From: Thermoproteota archaeon
GTDB taxonomy: Archaea; Korarchaeota; JAOZGF01
Assembly (NCBI GenBank): GCA_027491845.1
Contig: JAOZGF010000117.1
Coordinates: 1-5,528, forward strand
Direction of reading: 5' to 3'
DNA: 5,528 nucleotides
The notes below the pieces were generated by a model. It was not told where the DNA came from and searched no databases. It saw only the letters and a list, made by a program, of their open reading frames with translations. The translations under genes and the position numbers were made by a program. Numbering within the stretch: the first letter of the stretch is position 1; each line of letters starts with the position of its first letter. This document shows, piece after piece, positions 5,245 to 5,528 of the stretch.

Positions 5245-5528
5245 TTAACTTGTTTCCGTCAAGGTTTCAAAAACAGCTTCAGCAGCCTTCAACATTTCCC
5301 TTTCACTAACGTTCGTGAAGTGAGGGCCCTTGACAAGGTTTCCGTTCACGTAAAGAGCGGCTGAAGCCTTAACAGACCTTAAAAGGCATATCGTGAAAAT
5401 TATTGAGGTTTCCATGTCCACGGCTAAAACCTTTCTCCCACGCCATTCCTCAACGAAGTCCTCCCCTTCCATGTAGAAGGCATCATGCGAACACGTTAAG
5501 CCAGTGTGAACCCTTAACTCCTTCTCCC
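5245..5528 (-). CDS. Nucleoside phosphorylase (uridine phosphorylase/MTAP family), C-terminal part; start beyond right edge
   Basis: The enzyme family cleaves the glycosidic bond of nucleosides with phosphate, releasing base and ribose 1-phosphate in salvage. The last 93 residues are visible, of an expected 230-290; the frame is open to the window edge, so the ATG at 5472 is internal. Visible residues 13-18 (SHDAFY) match the T/S-x-D-x-FY segment, VDMETS (36-41) contains the Met-Glu pair that binds the ribose, and residues 60-66 read VNGNLVK. In archaeal MTAP/purine phosphorylases the last segment is VSDNLAK, whose Asp is the catalytic acid for purines; uridine phosphorylases lack that Asp (VNR in E. 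coli Udp). The Gly here therefore argues for a pyrimidine substrate or altered activity. The following lplA starts 218 bp downstream and has its own promoter-like element. Confidence 0.88.
   Translation of the reverse strand, partial: EKELRVHTGLTCSHDAFYMEGEDFVEEWRGRKVLAVDMETSIIFTICLLRSVKASAALYVNGNLVKGPHFTNVSEREMLKAAEAVFETLTETS

Noticed and set aside
5470..5472. ATG at 5472 as the start of a 75-aa protein
   Set aside because: The frame continues upstream to the window edge with conserved phosphorylase residues (HTGLTCSHDAFY), so this Met is internal.

Overview
The window looks like thermophile-type archaeal DNA, most plausibly from the Thermoproteota/TACK side; that placement is inference. 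The supporting signs are a fused two-domain lipoate ligase, a stand-alone CinA-type (COG1058) nucleotide hydrolase, an archaeal-style nucleoside phosphorylase, TATA-like boxes about 25 bp upstream of a start codon with no Shine-Dalgarno sequence, a TTG start, and heavy use of AGG/AAG codons. There is no rRNA, tRNA, CRISPR array or recognisable insertion sequence.

All five confident genes lie on the minus strand, so transcription runs from right to left. From right to left: (1) the C-terminal third of a nucleoside phosphorylase of the uridine phosphorylase/MTAP family (5245 to the right edge); (2) a 218-bp gap with a TATA-like box, palindromes and a T-rich direct repeat; (3) a 366-aa lipoate-protein ligase with catalytic and accessory domains in one chain (3926-5026); (4) 42 bp downstream, probably in the same operon, a 260-aa CinA-type protein (3101-3883); (5) a 375-bp gap with a strong hairpin, a tandem 11-bp repeat running over the cinA-like stop codon, and a tandem 14-bp repeat next to the presumed regulator promoter; (6) a 93-aa ArsR-like winged-helix regulator with a TTG start (2444-2725); (7) a 554-bp gene-poor stretch with two weak small ORFs, one with an Alba-like N-terminal motif; (8) the first 629 residues of a molybdopterin-binding large subunit of the xanthine dehydrogenase/aldehyde oxidoreductase family (1889 to the left edge).

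Functionally this is a mix: nucleoside salvage, lipoylation of 2-oxoacid dehydrogenase or glycine cleavage carrier proteins, nucleotide housekeeping, and a molybdenum hydroxylase. The only visible co-transcription is lipoate ligase with the CinA-type gene. The small regulator lies upstream of the molybdoenzyme on the same strand and could control it or itself, but nothing in the sequence proves this. I see no convincing new multi-gene system. The points most worth a second look are the repeat arrays around the regulator and the cinA-like stop codon, the Alba-like small ORF, the in-frame stop just before the regulator's TTG start, and the apparent loss of the purine-phosphorylase aspartate in the phosphorylase.
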